64,000 nucleotides of DNA, from NCBI RefSeq assembly GCF_024273235.1, contig NZ_JANBVH010000006.1, positions 1 to 64,000 on the forward strand, read 5' to 3'. The stretch is from Sphingomonas faeni. GTDB lineage: Bacteria > Pseudomonadota > Alphaproteobacteria > Sphingomonadales > Sphingomonadaceae. The notes under the pieces were generated by a model. That model was not told where the DNA came from. It searched no databases and was given only the letters and a program-made list of their open reading frames with translations. Below are positions 55,826-64,000 of this stretch, piece by piece. Position numbers and translations under genes: made by a program. Numbering within the stretch: position 1 is the first letter of the stretch; every line of letters begins with the position of its first letter.

Positions 55826-55903
55826 GTTCTCCTGCGAACGCAGGAGTCCAGGATCACAAGCGTGATCGTCCGTTACCCTGGGCTCCTGCGTCCGCAGGAG
55901 AAC
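55826..55903. repeat. palindromic repeat between rplQ and guaA
   Basis: GTTCTCCTGCG at the left and CGCAGGAGAAC at the right are exact inverted ends over 78 bp, each inside its own short hairpin. Internal TCCAGGATC and GTTACCCTGGG blocks recall the element at 55241-55321. It may serve as the rplQ operon's transcription end. Confidence 0.78.
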
Positions 55904-55980
55904 ATGGAAACCGTAAGGGCCGCGTCCAGCAATGGGCGCGGCCTCTTTCGTTACGGCCTCCATCCGGCTATGCGCCCGAC

Positions 55981-57537
55981 ATGGAGCACCCAGACAGCAT
56001 TCTCATCGTCGATTTCGGCAGCCAGGTAACCCAGCTGATCGCCCGCCGCGTTCGCGAGGCTGGCGTCTATAGCGAGATCGCCCCCTTCCAGTCCGCCGAG
56101 GCCGCGTTCGACCGGATGCAGCCCAAGGGCATCATCCTCTCCGGCGGCCCAGCCTCGGTCACCACCGAGAACTCCCCGCGCGTGCCCCAGCGCTTCTTCG
56201 AGGCGGGCATCCCGATCCTCGGCATCTGCTACGGCCAGCAGGTCATGTCCGCGCAGCTCGGCGGCAACGTGATCGTTTCGGGCGACGGCGGCGAATTCGG
56301 CAGCGCCTTCATCGACATCAAGTCCGAATGCGCGTTGTTCGATGGCCTCTGGGCCGAGGGCGAACGCCACCAGGTCTGGATGAGCCACGGCGACAAGGTC
56401 GACGCGATCCCGCCCGGCTTCACCCCCGTCGCCACCTCGACCGGTGCGCCCTATGCGATCGTCGCCGACGAGGCACGGCGCTTCTACGGGGTGCAGTTCC
56501 ACCCCGAGGTCGTCCACACCCCCGATGGTGGGAAGCTGATCGCCAACTTCGCACGCCACGTCTGCGGACTCAGCGGCGACTGGACGATGGCCGAGTTCCG
56601 CGACAACAAGATCGCCGAGATCCGCGCACAGGTCGGCAAGGGCCGCGTCATCTGCGGCCTGTCGGGCGGGGTCGACTCGGCGGTGGCCGCCGTGTTGATC
56701 CACGAGGCGATCGGCGAGCAACTCACCTGCGTCTATGTCGACCACGGCCTGATGCGCGCCGGCGAGAGCGAGCAGGTCGTCAGCCTCTTCCGCGGCGCCT
56801 ACAACATCCCGCTGATCCACGTGAACGTCGAGGAGCTGTTCCTGAGCGGCCTCGCCGGGATCACCGACCCCGAGCTGAAGCGCAAGTTCATCGGCAAGAC
56901 CTTCATCGATGTGTTCGACACCGAAGCGAAGAAGCTCGGCGGCGCGGAGTTCCTCGCGCAGGGCACGCTGTATCCCGACGTGATCGAGAGCGTCAGCTTC
57001 ACCGGCGGGCCGTCGGTTACGATCAAGAGCCACCACAATGTCGGCGGCCTGCCCGAGCGCATGAACATGAAGCTCGTCGAGCCGTTGCGCGAGCTGTTCA
57101 AGGACGAGGTCCGCGTGCTCGGCCGCGAGCTCGGCCTGCCCGAGATCTTCGTCGGCCGTCACCCGTTCCCCGGACCCGGCCTCGCGATCCGCATCCCCGG
57201 CGAAGTGACCAAGGAACGCTGCGACATCCTGCGCAAGGCCGACGCGATCTATCTCGAGGAGATCCGCGCGGCGGGGCTCTACGACACGATCTGGCAGGCG
57301 TTCGCGGTGCTGCTCCCGGTGCGCAGCGTCGGCGTGATGGGCGACGGCCGCACCTACGACAACGTGCTGGCGCTGCGTGCGGTCACCTCGACCGACGGCA
57401 TGACCGCGCAGGCGTTCCAGTTCCCCGGCGATTTCCTGCCGCGCGTCGCGACCCGGATCATCAACGAGGTCAAGGGCATCAACCGGGTGACCTACGACTA
57501 CACGTCCAAGCCCCCCGGCACGATCGAGTGGGAATAA
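55981..57537 (+). CDS. guaA: GMP synthase (glutamine-hydrolysing)
   Basis: A 518-residue two-domain enzyme that converts XMP to GMP. The class I amidotransferase domain (1-200) has the nucleophile Cys in LGICYGQQ and the His/Glu pair in VQFHPEV. The ATP pyrophosphatase domain begins with the P-loop [11 protein letters not shown] at about 226-236, and the C-terminal dimerisation domain ends PPGTIEWE. The ATG at 55981 directly precedes the conserved [10 protein letters not shown]. Confidence 0.98.
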   Translation: MEHPDSILIVDFGSQVTQLIARRVREAGVYSEIAPFQSAEAAFDRMQPKGIILSGGPASVTTENSPRVPQRFFEAGIPILGICYGQQVMSAQLGGNVIVSGDGGEFGSAFIDIKSECALFDGLWAEGERHQVWMSHGDKVDAIPPGFTPVATSTGAPYAIVADEARRFYGVQFHPEVVHTPDGGKLIANFARHVCGLSGDWTMAEFRDNKIAEIRAQVGKGRVICGLSGGVDSAVAAVLIHEAIGEQLTCVYVDHGLMRAGESEQVVSLFRGAYNIPLIHVNVEELFLSGLAGITDPELKRKFIGKTFIDVFDTEAKKLGGAEFLAQGTLYPDVIESVSFTGGPSVTIKSHHNVGGLPERMNMKLVEPLRELFKDEVRVLGRELGLPEIFVGRHPFPGPGLAIRIPGEVTKERCDILRKADAIYLEEIRAAGLYDTIWQAFAVLLPVRSVGVMGDGRTYDNVLALRAVTSTDGMTAQAFQFPGDFLPRVATRIINEVKGINRVTYDYTSKPPGTIEWE

Positions 57538-57554
57538 GCTAGACGCGCACTACG

Positions 57555-57685
57555 CGATCCTCCCCCGCCAGGGGGAGGTGGCTGGCTCTTGCCAGACGGA
57601 GGGGGAGGATAAGATGCAAAGGTTACCGCTTACCGCCCCCTCCGTCAGGCTACGCCTGCCACCTCCCCCTGGCGGGGGAGGATCG
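57555..57685. repeat. 131-bp palindromic element overlapping the beta-lactamase start
   Basis: The outer 28 bases (CGATCCTCCCCCGCCAGGGG, continuing GAGGTGGC) are exact inverted copies at both ends, and the arms extend to about 50 bases with mismatches around CGGAGGGGG. The centre holds GGAGGATAAG and the ATG at 57614 used by the downstream gene. It is the largest member of the family seen at 8521 and 51207. Confidence 0.88.
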
Positions 57686-58543
57686 TTAGGTCGCCGCACT
57701 AAATCACTGGTCGGCGCACTGGCGATTGCCGCCAGCGCACCACTCCTGCTCGGCGCCGCAGACCCCCCTGCGTGGACGCGGCCGCAGACGCCGTTCCCCA
57801 TCGCCGGCCCGATCACCTATGTCGGCAGCGAAGGCATCGCGGCGTATCTGATCAAGACCAGCGCAGGCGCGATCCTGATCGACGGCACGCTCGCCGAGAA
57901 TGCAGGCATGATCGGGCGTAACATCGAGAAGGCCGGCGTCCGGCTTCGCGACGTGAAGCTGATCCTCGTCACCCACGCGCATTTCGACCATGCCGCTGGC
58001 GTGGCCGCGCTCAAGCGGGCGACCGGCGCGCGCGTCGTCGCTGGTGCTGGCGACGTCCGCGCACTCGAAACCGGGGTGCCGCCCGGCGAGACGAACTACG
58101 GCGTCATCCGCTTCCCACCCGTCCATGTCGACCGCGGTGTCCGAGACGGCGAGACGGTAACCCTCGGCACCACCGCGCTGACCGCGCGCGCGACACCCGG
58201 CCACACGCCCGGCTGCACGACCTGGACGATGCGTATCCCCGCCAGGCCACGCCCGCTCGCCGTCGTCTTCCCGTGCAGCGTCAGCGTCGCCGGCAACCGC
58301 CTGATCGGCAACCGCGCCTATCCCGGTATCGTCGCCGACTACCGCCACAGCATCGCGATGCTCGGCTCGCTGCATGCCGATATCGTCCTGCCGTCGCATC
58401 CCGAACTGGCCGACGTGATCGCCCGCGGCAAACGCCGCCAGGCCGGCGACACGGCCGCGTTCGTCGATCCGACGTTGCTCCCAAAGATCGTCGCGAAGGC
58501 CAGGGTCGCGTTCGACGCCGACCTCGCCAAACAGGCGCGCTAG
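57614..58543 (+). CDS. subclass B3-type metallo-beta-lactamase
   Basis: A 309-residue metallohydrolase. The N-terminus (about 1-35) is encoded by the palindromic element and is Pro/Gly/Arg-rich; a hydrophobic signal (LVGALAIAASAPLLLGA) follows. The zinc motif HAHFDH, later GHTPGCTTW and LPSHPE, and the B3-typical NRLIGNRAYPGIVADY segment support assignment to subclass B3, which hydrolyse penicillins, cephalosporins and carbapenems. Activity is not certain, as many environmental relatives are weak. GGAGGAT precedes the ATG by three bases of spacing; the frame is open to 57578. DUF969 follows 5 bp after the stop. Confidence 0.88.
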   Translation: MQRLPLTAPSVRLRLPPPPGGGGSLGRRTKSLVGALAIAASAPLLLGAADPPAWTRPQTPFPIAGPITYVGSEGIAAYLIKTSAGAILIDGTLAENAGMIGRNIEKAGVRLRDVKLILVTHAHFDHAAGVAALKRATGARVVAGAGDVRALETGVPPGETNYGVIRFPPVHVDRGVRDGETVTLGTTALTARATPGHTPGCTTWTMRIPARPRPLAVVFPCSVSVAGNRLIGNRAYPGIVADYRHSIAMLGSLHADIVLPSHPELADVIARGKRRQAGDTAAFVDPTLLPKIVAKARVAFDADLAKQAR

Positions 58544-58548
58544 ACGGC

Positions 58549-59202
58549 ATGCTGGTCCTGTGCGGCATCGCGGTGATCGTCGCGGGCTTCCTGCTCCGGT
58601 TCAACCCGCTGCTCGTCGTCGCCGTCTCCGCACTCGTTACCGGACTTGCCGCTGGAATCTCCCCGCTCGCGATCCTCGCCGCGTTCGGAAAGGCGTTCAA
58701 CGAGAACCGCTACGTTACCGTGATCTACATCGTCCTGCCGGTGATCGGCCTGCTCGAACGCCACGGCCTGCAGGAGCGCGCGCGGCTCGCCATCGCCAAG
58801 CTCCGAGGCGCGACGGTCGGCCGGCTGCTGATCGGTTACCTGCTGTTCCGCCAGCTTACCGCAGCCCTCGGCCTGACCTCGATCGCAGGCCCTGCGCAAA
58901 GCGTTCGCCCGCTGGTCGCGCCAATGGCCGAAGCCGCTGCCGAAGCGCAGGGCATCGTGCCCGGTGGCGACCGCATCCCCGCGATGGCGGCGGCGACCGA
59001 CAACATCGGACTGTTCTTCGGCGAGGACATCTTCATCGCGATCGGATCGATCCTGCTGATGAAGGGCGTGCTGGAGGGATACGGCATCGTCATCCAGCCG
59101 CTCCACCTGTCGATGTGGGCGATCCCGACCGCGATCGCCGCGTTCCTGATCCACGGCTTCCGCCTCTGGCTGCTCGACCGCCGACTGGCGCGTAAGCAGT
59201 GA
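58549..59202 (+). CDS. DUF969 family membrane protein (permease subunit)
   Basis: A 217-residue membrane protein with about six helices, including FNPLLVVAVSALVTGLAAG near the start and the conserved GKAFNENRYVTVIYIVLPVIG at about 46-66. DUF969 and DUF979 proteins are encoded together and are thought to form one two-component permease; in Firmicutes they often neighbour pyrrolidone-carboxylate peptidase. Substrate here is unknown. It lies 5 bp after the beta-lactamase gene and overlaps DUF979 by 4 bp. Confidence 0.85.
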   Translation: MLVLCGIAVIVAGFLLRFNPLLVVAVSALVTGLAAGISPLAILAAFGKAFNENRYVTVIYIVLPVIGLLERHGLQERARLAIAKLRGATVGRLLIGYLLFRQLTAALGLTSIAGPAQSVRPLVAPMAEAAAEAQGIVPGGDRIPAMAAATDNIGLFFGEDIFIAIGSILLMKGVLEGYGIVIQPLHLSMWAIPTAIAAFLIHGFRLWLLDRRLARKQ

Positions 59203-60140
59203 TCGGCACCGGCTTCATCTACGGCGTCGCCGGCCTGATGTTCGCGGCGTTCGCGATCCTGAGCGCGACCGACCGCACCAACCCGAAGCGCTTTGGTAAC
59301 GCAGCTTTCTACGCGGTGCTGGCGATCAGCTTCCTGCTTGGTGGAAAGCTCGGCGACATCGGCAACGGCCTCCTCGTCCTCGCCCTTGTCGCGATCGCGG
59401 GGTCGGGCGCGATGGGGCGGGGCGGGCGTGCCACCACCACGCACGACGAACGGCGCGCCGAAGCCGCGCGGCTCGGCAACCGGATATTCCTGCCCGCGCT
59501 GATCATCCCCGCCGCGGCACTCGGCGGCACAGTTCTATTCCGCGCGATCCCGAGCCTCGTCGACCCGAAGCAGGCGACGCTCGTGGCGCTCACCTGCGGC
59601 GTCCTGATCGCGCTGGTCGCCATGCAACTCTGGTTCCGCCCCCGCATCGCCACGCCGCTCGCGGAAGGCGTCAGGTTGATGGACGCGATCGGCTGGGCCG
59701 CCGTCCTCCCGCAGATGCTGGCGAGCCTCGGCGCGGTGTTCGCGCTGGCCGGTGTCGGCGATGTGGTTGGCGGTCTGGCCGGTCACGCAATCCCCGAGGG
59801 CAGCCTGATCGGTGCAGTGCTCGCCTACACGCTCGGCATGGCGCTGTTCACGATGGTGATGGGCAACGCGTTCGCGGCGTTCCCGGTGATAGCTGCGGCG
59901 ATCGGTATCCCGTTGCTCGTACGCCACTATGGCGGCGATCCGGCCGTAGTCGCCGCGATCGGTATGCTTAGCGGGTTCTGCGGCACGCTGATGACGCCGA
60001 TGGCGGCGAACTTCAATCTGGTCCCCGCCGCGCTTCTCGAGCTCAAGGACAAGAACGCCGTCATTCGCGCGCAGATACCGACCGCGCTGCCACTGCTCGC
60101 GGTTAATATCGGCCTGCTCTACTGGCTCGGCTTCCGCTGA
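59199..60140 (+). CDS. DUF979 family membrane protein (permease subunit)
   Basis: A 313-residue membrane protein with about eight helices. Typical segments are FYAVLAISFLLGGKLGD at about 38-54, the TMVMGNAFAAFPVI stretch, and GMLSGFCGTLMTPMAANFN near 265. It starts at GTG overlapping DUF969 (GTGA), which indicates fixed stoichiometry. Its 3' end overlaps the convergent cupin gene by 22 bp. Confidence 0.85.
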   Translation: MIGTGFIYGVAGLMFAAFAILSATDRTNPKRFGNAAFYAVLAISFLLGGKLGDIGNGLLVLALVAIAGSGAMGRGGRATTTHDERRAEAARLGNRIFLPALIIPAAALGGTVLFRAIPSLVDPKQATLVALTCGVLIALVAMQLWFRPRIATPLAEGVRLMDAIGWAAVLPQMLASLGAVFALAGVGDVVGGLAGHAIPEGSLIGAVLAYTLGMALFTMVMGNAFAAFPVIAAAIGIPLLVRHYGGDPAVVAAIGMLSGFCGTLMTPMAANFNLVPAALLELKDKNAVIRAQIPTALPLLAVNIGLLYWLGFR

Positions 60141-60610
60141 CCTGACGTCCTGATCTTCGTCCCAAGCATCACCAGTTTCCCGTCGATGCCGAACCAGTGC
60201 GGCACCCCCGCCGGGATCAGGAACACGTCGCCGACCGCGAGCTTGCGCGTCGTCCCGCCCTCGATCCGGTCGCCTTCGACCAGCCCCGCAAACCGCAGCT
60301 TGGGCGCGACCAGCGTACCGCCCGAGACCAGCGTCCCCGAACCCACCATCACCGTCGCATATTCGGCTTCGTCGGGATGCACCGCGGGCTTGCCCGGCGC
60401 CTTCCAAAATTCGAGCGCGGCGCTCGTTCCGTCCGCCTGCACCAGCGGCGCCATGGCGAACCCCTGACCCGGCTTCATCGTCTTTTCGAGCGCAACGATC
60501 CGCGCGCGAACATCGGCCGATCCGGCAAAGCTCGTCGGATCGCTGGTGGTCTGCGCGGGGAGGGCCGAGGTTGCTATCATCGCGACCGCGGCCGCAAGCA
60601 ACGCCCGCAT
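60119..60610 (-). CDS. exported cupin domain protein
   Basis: A 163-residue protein: signal peptide about 1-20 (ending ALPAQ) and a single beta-barrel with cupin-like features, ALEFWKAPGKPAVHPDEAEYA and, in motif 2, GDVFLIPAGVPHWF. One His (HPDE) and the second-motif His could bind metal. The role is unknown; similar proteins occur next to sugar oxidoreductases. Its ATG shares one base with the Gfo/Idh stop codon, so they are co-transcribed. Confidence 0.78.
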   Translation of the reverse strand: MRALLAAAVAMIATSALPAQTTSDPTSFAGSADVRARIVALEKTMKPGQGFAMAPLVQADGTSAALEFWKAPGKPAVHPDEAEYATVMVGSGTLVSGGTLVAPKLRFAGLVEGDRIEGGTTRKLAVGDVFLIPAGVPHWFGIDGKLVMLGTKIRTSGQRKPSQ

Positions 60611-61704
60611 CACAGTTTCACCGTCCGGCCTTCGCGCGCGGACCGGTAGATCGCCTCGACGATCCGCATGTCGCGCAGGCCTTCCTCACCGGAAACGATC
60701 GGCTCGCGTCCGTCTAGAATGCACTCCGCCAGATGATCCAGCTGCCCGGCGAACTGCGTCTTGCCGGGCCCCGGCGGCGGACTGGTGATCGCAGTCTCGC
60801 GACCGTCGCGTCCGGTCCACAACTGGTTGCCGTCATAGCGCGTCGCCGGTTCCAGCTCGACGCGACCCTTGTCGCCCATCAGCAGGACGTGGTTCTGGTT
60901 GGCGCTGTACATCGACTGGCATCCGGCGATCGCGCCGGACGGGAATTCCAGCGTCCATTCGATCATGTCCTCGACCTCACGGAAACGCGGATCGCGGCGA
61001 TCGGTCGATTCGCGTGCGGTGACCGCGATCGGCTCCTCGCCGGTCATGTAGCGTGCGGCCTGAAGGCTGTAGATACCCATGTCCATCAGCGACCCGCCGC
61101 CTGCCATCTCGCGCTTCAGGCGCCATTTGTTCGGGTCACGCTGGACGAAACCATGCTCCGAGCGAACATAGCGGATCTTGCCCGCCGCCCCGGACTTCGC
61201 CAGCCGCATCGCCTCCAGGTTGAACGGTTCGAAGTGGCAGCGATAGCCGATCATCAGCTTCTTGCCGGCGGTCTTGCACGCGCGGATCATCGCCTCGCAC
61301 TCTGCGACCGATACAGCCATCGGCTTCTCGCACATCACGTGCTTGCCGGCCTTCGCCGCGCGGATGGTGTATTCGGCGTGCATCGAATTGGGCAGGCAGA
61401 CATAGACGATGTCGACGTCGGGATTGTCGCGGATGCGATCGAAGTCGGCATAGGTATAGATCGACCGCTCGGGTACGCCGTATTTGGTCGCGGTCGCGCG
61501 CGCCTTTGCCGGGTCGCCGCTGACTAGTGCTGTCACGCGCGAATGCTCGCAATTGACGAACTGCGGCAGGATCGTCTCGAGCCCGTAATAACCGAGTCCG
61601 ACGATCGCATAGCCCAGCTTGCGCGGAGGCGCCGCGCAGGCTGCGCTCGACGTCGCCGCCAGCGTCGCCGCCGCAACGAGCAGATCACGTCTTCCGAGTT
61701 CCAT
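60610..61704 (-). CDS. Gfo/Idh/MocA oxidoreductase, GFOR-like, Tat-exported
   Basis: A 364-residue dehydrogenase. A Tat signal (GRRDLLVAAATLAATSSAACA) starts at residue 4. The Rossmann motif GLGYYGLETILPQF is at about 36-49, followed by the catalytic EKP in HVMCEKPMAVS. The C-terminal half is the predominantly beta substrate domain with MGGGSLMDMGIYS-like sequence AGGGSLMDMGIYSLQ. This is close to glucose-fructose oxidoreductase, which keeps NADP tightly bound in the periplasm and makes gluconolactone. The neighbouring gluconokinase supports gluconate production. It overlaps gntK and the cupin gene by one base each. Confidence 0.88.
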   Translation of the reverse strand: MELGRRDLLVAAATLAATSSAACAAPPRKLGYAIVGLGYYGLETILPQFVNCEHSRVTALVSGDPAKARATATKYGVPERSIYTYADFDRIRDNPDVDIVYVCLPNSMHAEYTIRAAKAGKHVMCEKPMAVSVAECEAMIRACKTAGKKLMIGYRCHFEPFNLEAMRLAKSGAAGKIRYVRSEHGFVQRDPNKWRLKREMAGGGSLMDMGIYSLQAARYMTGEEPIAVTARESTDRRDPRFREVEDMIEWTLEFPSGAIAGCQSMYSANQNHVLLMGDKGRVELEPATRYDGNQLWTGRDGRETAITSPPPGPGKTQFAGQLDHLAECILDGREPIVSGEEGLRDMRIVEAIYRSAREGRTVKL

Positions 61705-62294
61705 TAGACAGCCCTCCCGAGGCGCTCTTCGTGGTGGACAGGTCTCTCGCGCAGGATCCAGTCCAGCGCGACGTCGCAGGCACGATCGGGCGACAGGCCA
61801 GCGGACAGGGTAAGGGCACGCTCGTCGGCCTGGGGCTTTTCCAGCGTGTCGAGCTGGCTCGCGATGAGGCTGGTGGGCATATAGTGCCCCGAACGATGCG
61901 CCAGCCGCCGCGACAGTTCGTCCTGGTCGGTGGTGTCGAGAAATACGAACAATAGCGGGATACCCGCCATCCGGGACAGCCGGTCGCGATAGATACGCTT
62001 CAGCGCGGAGCAGGCCCCGACCGCAACGCCGTCGCTATCGGCCGTATCGCGCAGGCTGGCGGCGACACGGTCGAGCCAGGGCCAGCGATCCTGGTCGTCG
62101 AGTGGCTGCCCCGCCCGCATCTTCGCGACGCTTTGCGGCGTATGGAAGGCGTCTCCTTCGAGGAATCGGCATCCGAGACGTGCGGCCAGCGCGGCCCCGA
62201 TCGTCGATTTGCCACTGCCGCTGACCCCCATGACGACGATCGCATAACGGGCTGCGGCGGATGGCATTCGTACTGTTTCGTCGAGGGAAGACAC
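61704..62294 (-). CDS. gntK: gluconokinase
   Basis: A 196-residue P-loop kinase of the GntK/shikimate-kinase fold that phosphorylates gluconate to 6-phosphogluconate. Walker A GVSGSGKST is at about 23-31, then EGDAFHTPQSVAKM and the lid region RLAHRSGHYMP. GTG at 62294 has GGAGAG six bases upstream; an ATG at 62267 lacks such a site. It precedes a GFOR-like oxidoreductase in one operon and would feed the Entner-Doudoroff or pentose phosphate route. Confidence 0.92.
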   Translation of the reverse strand: MSSLDETVRMPSAAARYAIVVMGVSGSGKSTIGAALAARLGCRFLEGDAFHTPQSVAKMRAGQPLDDQDRWPWLDRVAASLRDTADSDGVAVGACSALKRIYRDRLSRMAGIPLLFVFLDTTDQDELSRRLAHRSGHYMPTSLIASQLDTLEKPQADERALTLSAGLSPDRACDVALDWILRERPVHHEERLGRAV

Positions 62295-62454
62295 GGGCTC
62301 TCCATGGCAGGACGGGGTCGGTCGGTATCATCAGACGCGCGCCGCGGGTCCCTCTATCCGGGAAACGCGGTGCGCCGCCTATTACGACCTTGGTCGTGAT
62401 CGTCCGTGATGGACGGATGCCCTATTCGAAACGACCGATGCAGGAGTCCGTTTC

Positions 62455-64000
62455 ATGATCCACGCCCAGCCAGCGAATACGCGCGGTATCGCGGTCCTTG
62501 CCGCCGCCCTGGCGATCACGTGGGCGCCGGCATCGGCATCGGCATCGGCATCTGCCGAGTCGCGCTCGGCGTTCCTGACCGCACCCGCCGATCCCCGCGC
62601 GGTGACGGTGCGTGGGCAAGGCAACGGCGTGGCCGACGATACCGCGGCGCTCCAGCGTGCGATCGATGCCGCGGCGAGTGCCAAGGGCGGCGAGGGGATC
62701 GTCTTCCTCCCCGCCGGCCGCTACCGGATATCGCGGACGGTCTTCATCTGGCCGGGCGTCCGCCTGTTCGGGATCGGCAAGACGCGGCCGGTGATCACGC
62801 TCGGTGCGGCGACCCCCGGCTTCCAGACCGGCGTGGCGAACATGCTGTTCTTCACCGGCTCGCGTGCCGATAGCCGCGCTGCACCGCCGAAGGTACCGGT
62901 GCCGCCGCCGACCAGCGTGCCGTTCGATGCGACGATCGGCGATGCGAACTCCGGCACCTTCTATTCGGCGATGAGCAACGTCGATTTCGAGATCGGCGAC
63001 GGCAACCCCGCCGCGACCGCGGTGCGCTTCCACTTGGCGCAGCACGCGTATCTCAGCCATATCGACTTCCATATCGGATCGGGGCTCGCCGGCATCTATC
63101 AGGTCGGCAATGTCGGCCAGGACCTGCGGTTCTTCGGCGGTCGCTACGGTATTCTCGCCGAAAAGACCTCGCCCGCGTGGCAATACACGCTGCTCGATTC
63201 GACGTTCGACGGGCAGCGCGACGCGGCGATCCGCGAGCACGAGGCCGGGCTGACGCTGGTCAACACCAGCATCCGCAACGTGCCGGTCGGGATCGAGATC
63301 GACCGCGGCTATGGCGACTGGCTGTGGGGCAGGGACGTACGGTTCGAGAACGTCTCCAAGGCCGCGATCGTCATCAGCAACGAGGATAATGCCTACACGC
63401 AGATCGGCTTCGAAAACGCGACTGCCAGCGGCGTGCCGGTGTTCGCCCGGTTCCGCGACAGCGGGAAGACGTTGGCGGGATCGGGCGCGAAATACCGGGT
63501 CAAGGCGTTCTCCTACGGCCTGATGCTGCCCGGACTGGGCGCGCCGGGCGTTTACGAGACGCGCGTCGATGCCGCACCGATCGCGGTGATGCCCAAGCGG
63601 GTGGAGCCCGCGATCCGGTCGCTGCCGCCGGTCGCGCAGTGGTTCGACGTACGCAGCGCGGGCGCGAAGGGCGACAACGCCAGCGACGACACGATGGCGA
63701 TCCAGACCGCGATCGATACGCACCGCGTCGTGTACTTCCCGAGCGGCTTCTACCGCGTCTCGAACACGCTCAGATTGCGGCCGGACAGCGTGTTGATCGG
63801 CCTCCACCCCGACCTGACGCAGATCGTGCTCGCCGACGATACGCCTGCCTTCCGCGGCATCGGTCGGGCCAAGGGGCTGGTCGAGAGCGCGAAGGGCGGC
63901 GATGCGATCGTATCGGGCATCGGCCTGTTCACCGGTGGCGTGAACCCGCGCGCGACTGCGCTGCTGTGGAAGGCTGGCGCGAAGTCGCTGGTCGACGATG
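62455..64000 (+). CDS. pectate-lyase-superfamily protein, GH55-like, 3' end outside window
   Basis: At least 515 residues, open to the window end. A signal peptide (about 1-34) contains the low-complexity ASASASASA. Two similar right-handed beta-helix starts are seen: VRGQGNGVADDTAALQRAID (about 52-71) with FLPAGRYRIS, and about 350 residues later RSAGAKGDNASDDTMAIQTA with YFPSGFYRVS. Tandem Pectate_lyase_3 domains of this kind occur in GH55 exo-beta-1,3-glucanases and in phage tailspike-like depolymerases. The substrate is not certain. AGGAG lies eight bases before the ATG. Confidence 0.82.
   Translation, partial: MIHAQPANTRGIAVLAAALAITWAPASASASASAESRSAFLTAPADPRAVTVRGQGNGVADDTAALQRAIDAAASAKGGEGIVFLPAGRYRISRTVFIWPGVRLFGIGKTRPVITLGAATPGFQTGVANMLFFTGSRADSRAAPPKVPVPPPTSVPFDATIGDANSGTFYSAMSNVDFEIGDGNPAATAVRFHLAQHAYLSHIDFHIGSGLAGIYQVGNVGQDLRFFGGRYGILAEKTSPAWQYTLLDSTFDGQRDAAIREHEAGLTLVNTSIRNVPVGIEIDRGYGDWLWGRDVRFENVSKAAIVISNEDNAYTQIGFENATASGVPVFARFRDSGKTLAGSGAKYRVKAFSYGLMLPGLGAPGVYETRVDAAPIAVMPKRVEPAIRSLPPVAQWFDVRSAGAKGDNASDDTMAIQTAIDTHRVVYFPSGFYRVSNTLRLRPDSVLIGLHPDLTQIVLADDTPAFRGIGRAKGLVESAKGGDAIVSGIGLFTGGVNPRATALLWKAGAKSLVDD
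62529..62552. repeat. hexanucleotide repeat (GGCATC)4 in a signal peptide
   Basis: Four perfect copies of GGCATC encode the Ala-Ser run in the signal peptide of the beta-helix protein. Change by whole units would keep the frame and lengthen or shorten the end of the signal sequence. Confidence 0.85.

Noticed and set aside
57578..57613. Upstream start of the beta-lactamase at 57578
   Set aside because: The extra 12 residues come from the left half of the repeat; the ATG at 57614 directly follows GGAGGAT and is far better placed.

Overview
The window is high-GC alphaproteobacterial chromosome, most like Sphingomonas or a close sphingomonad. Grounds are the mre-mrdA-rodA block, the rpsM-rpsK-rpoA-rplQ-guaA order, large TonB-dependent receptors paired with sugar-acid catabolism, a D-mannonate dehydratase that keeps the Novosphingobium residue set shifted by one, and short palindromic repeats scattered between and inside genes. 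This is inferred from gene content; no database search was run.

Region by region. 1-8.2 kb: an alpha-amino-acid ester hydrolase-like enzyme diverges from an S41 peptidase and MarR regulator pair over a palindromic operator candidate, followed by a DEAD-box helicase with a small HNH protein, and a DJ-1/AraC regulator diverging from a Tat-type alpha/beta hydrolase. 8.2-14.7 kb: a long non-coding stretch with a 36-bp inverted repeat, LysR diverging from an MFS exporter, flavin monooxygenase and EthD-domain cluster, then a type II NADH dehydrogenase. 14.7-16.2 kb: small orphan genes and a possible small RNA.

16.2-29 kb is the metabolic centre: an outer-membrane TonB receptor, a GH115 alpha-glucuronidase, a FadR-type GntR regulator, then manD, an MFS hexuronate transporter, uxaC and uxuB joined by 4-bp (or slightly longer) overlaps. 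Together they would take up glucuronoxylan fragments, release (4-O-methyl-)glucuronate and convert glucuronate through fructuronate and mannonate to 2-keto-3-deoxygluconate. The receptor and the manD operon share a 13/14-bp LacI-like box. 29.6-34.3 kb is a FecI-FecR-receptor unit whose receptor carries an in-frame amber codon. 34.4-43.8 kb holds a PhoD phosphatase and a divergent ABC-2 exporter / TonB receptor / M14 carboxypeptidase cluster of unknown substrate.

44-57.5 kb is core genome: tRNA-Lys(CTT), rodA-mrdA-mreD-mreC-mreB (cell elongation), mutL with a palindromic element inside its coding sequence, a DUF4160-DUF2442 pair, ribosomal and RNA polymerase alpha genes, guaA. 57.5-64 kb: a subclass B3 metallo-beta-lactamase whose start codon lies in a 131-bp palindromic element, a DUF969/DUF979 permease pair, a cupin / Gfo-Idh oxidoreductase / gluconokinase operon, and a pectate-lyase-fold protein cut by the window end.
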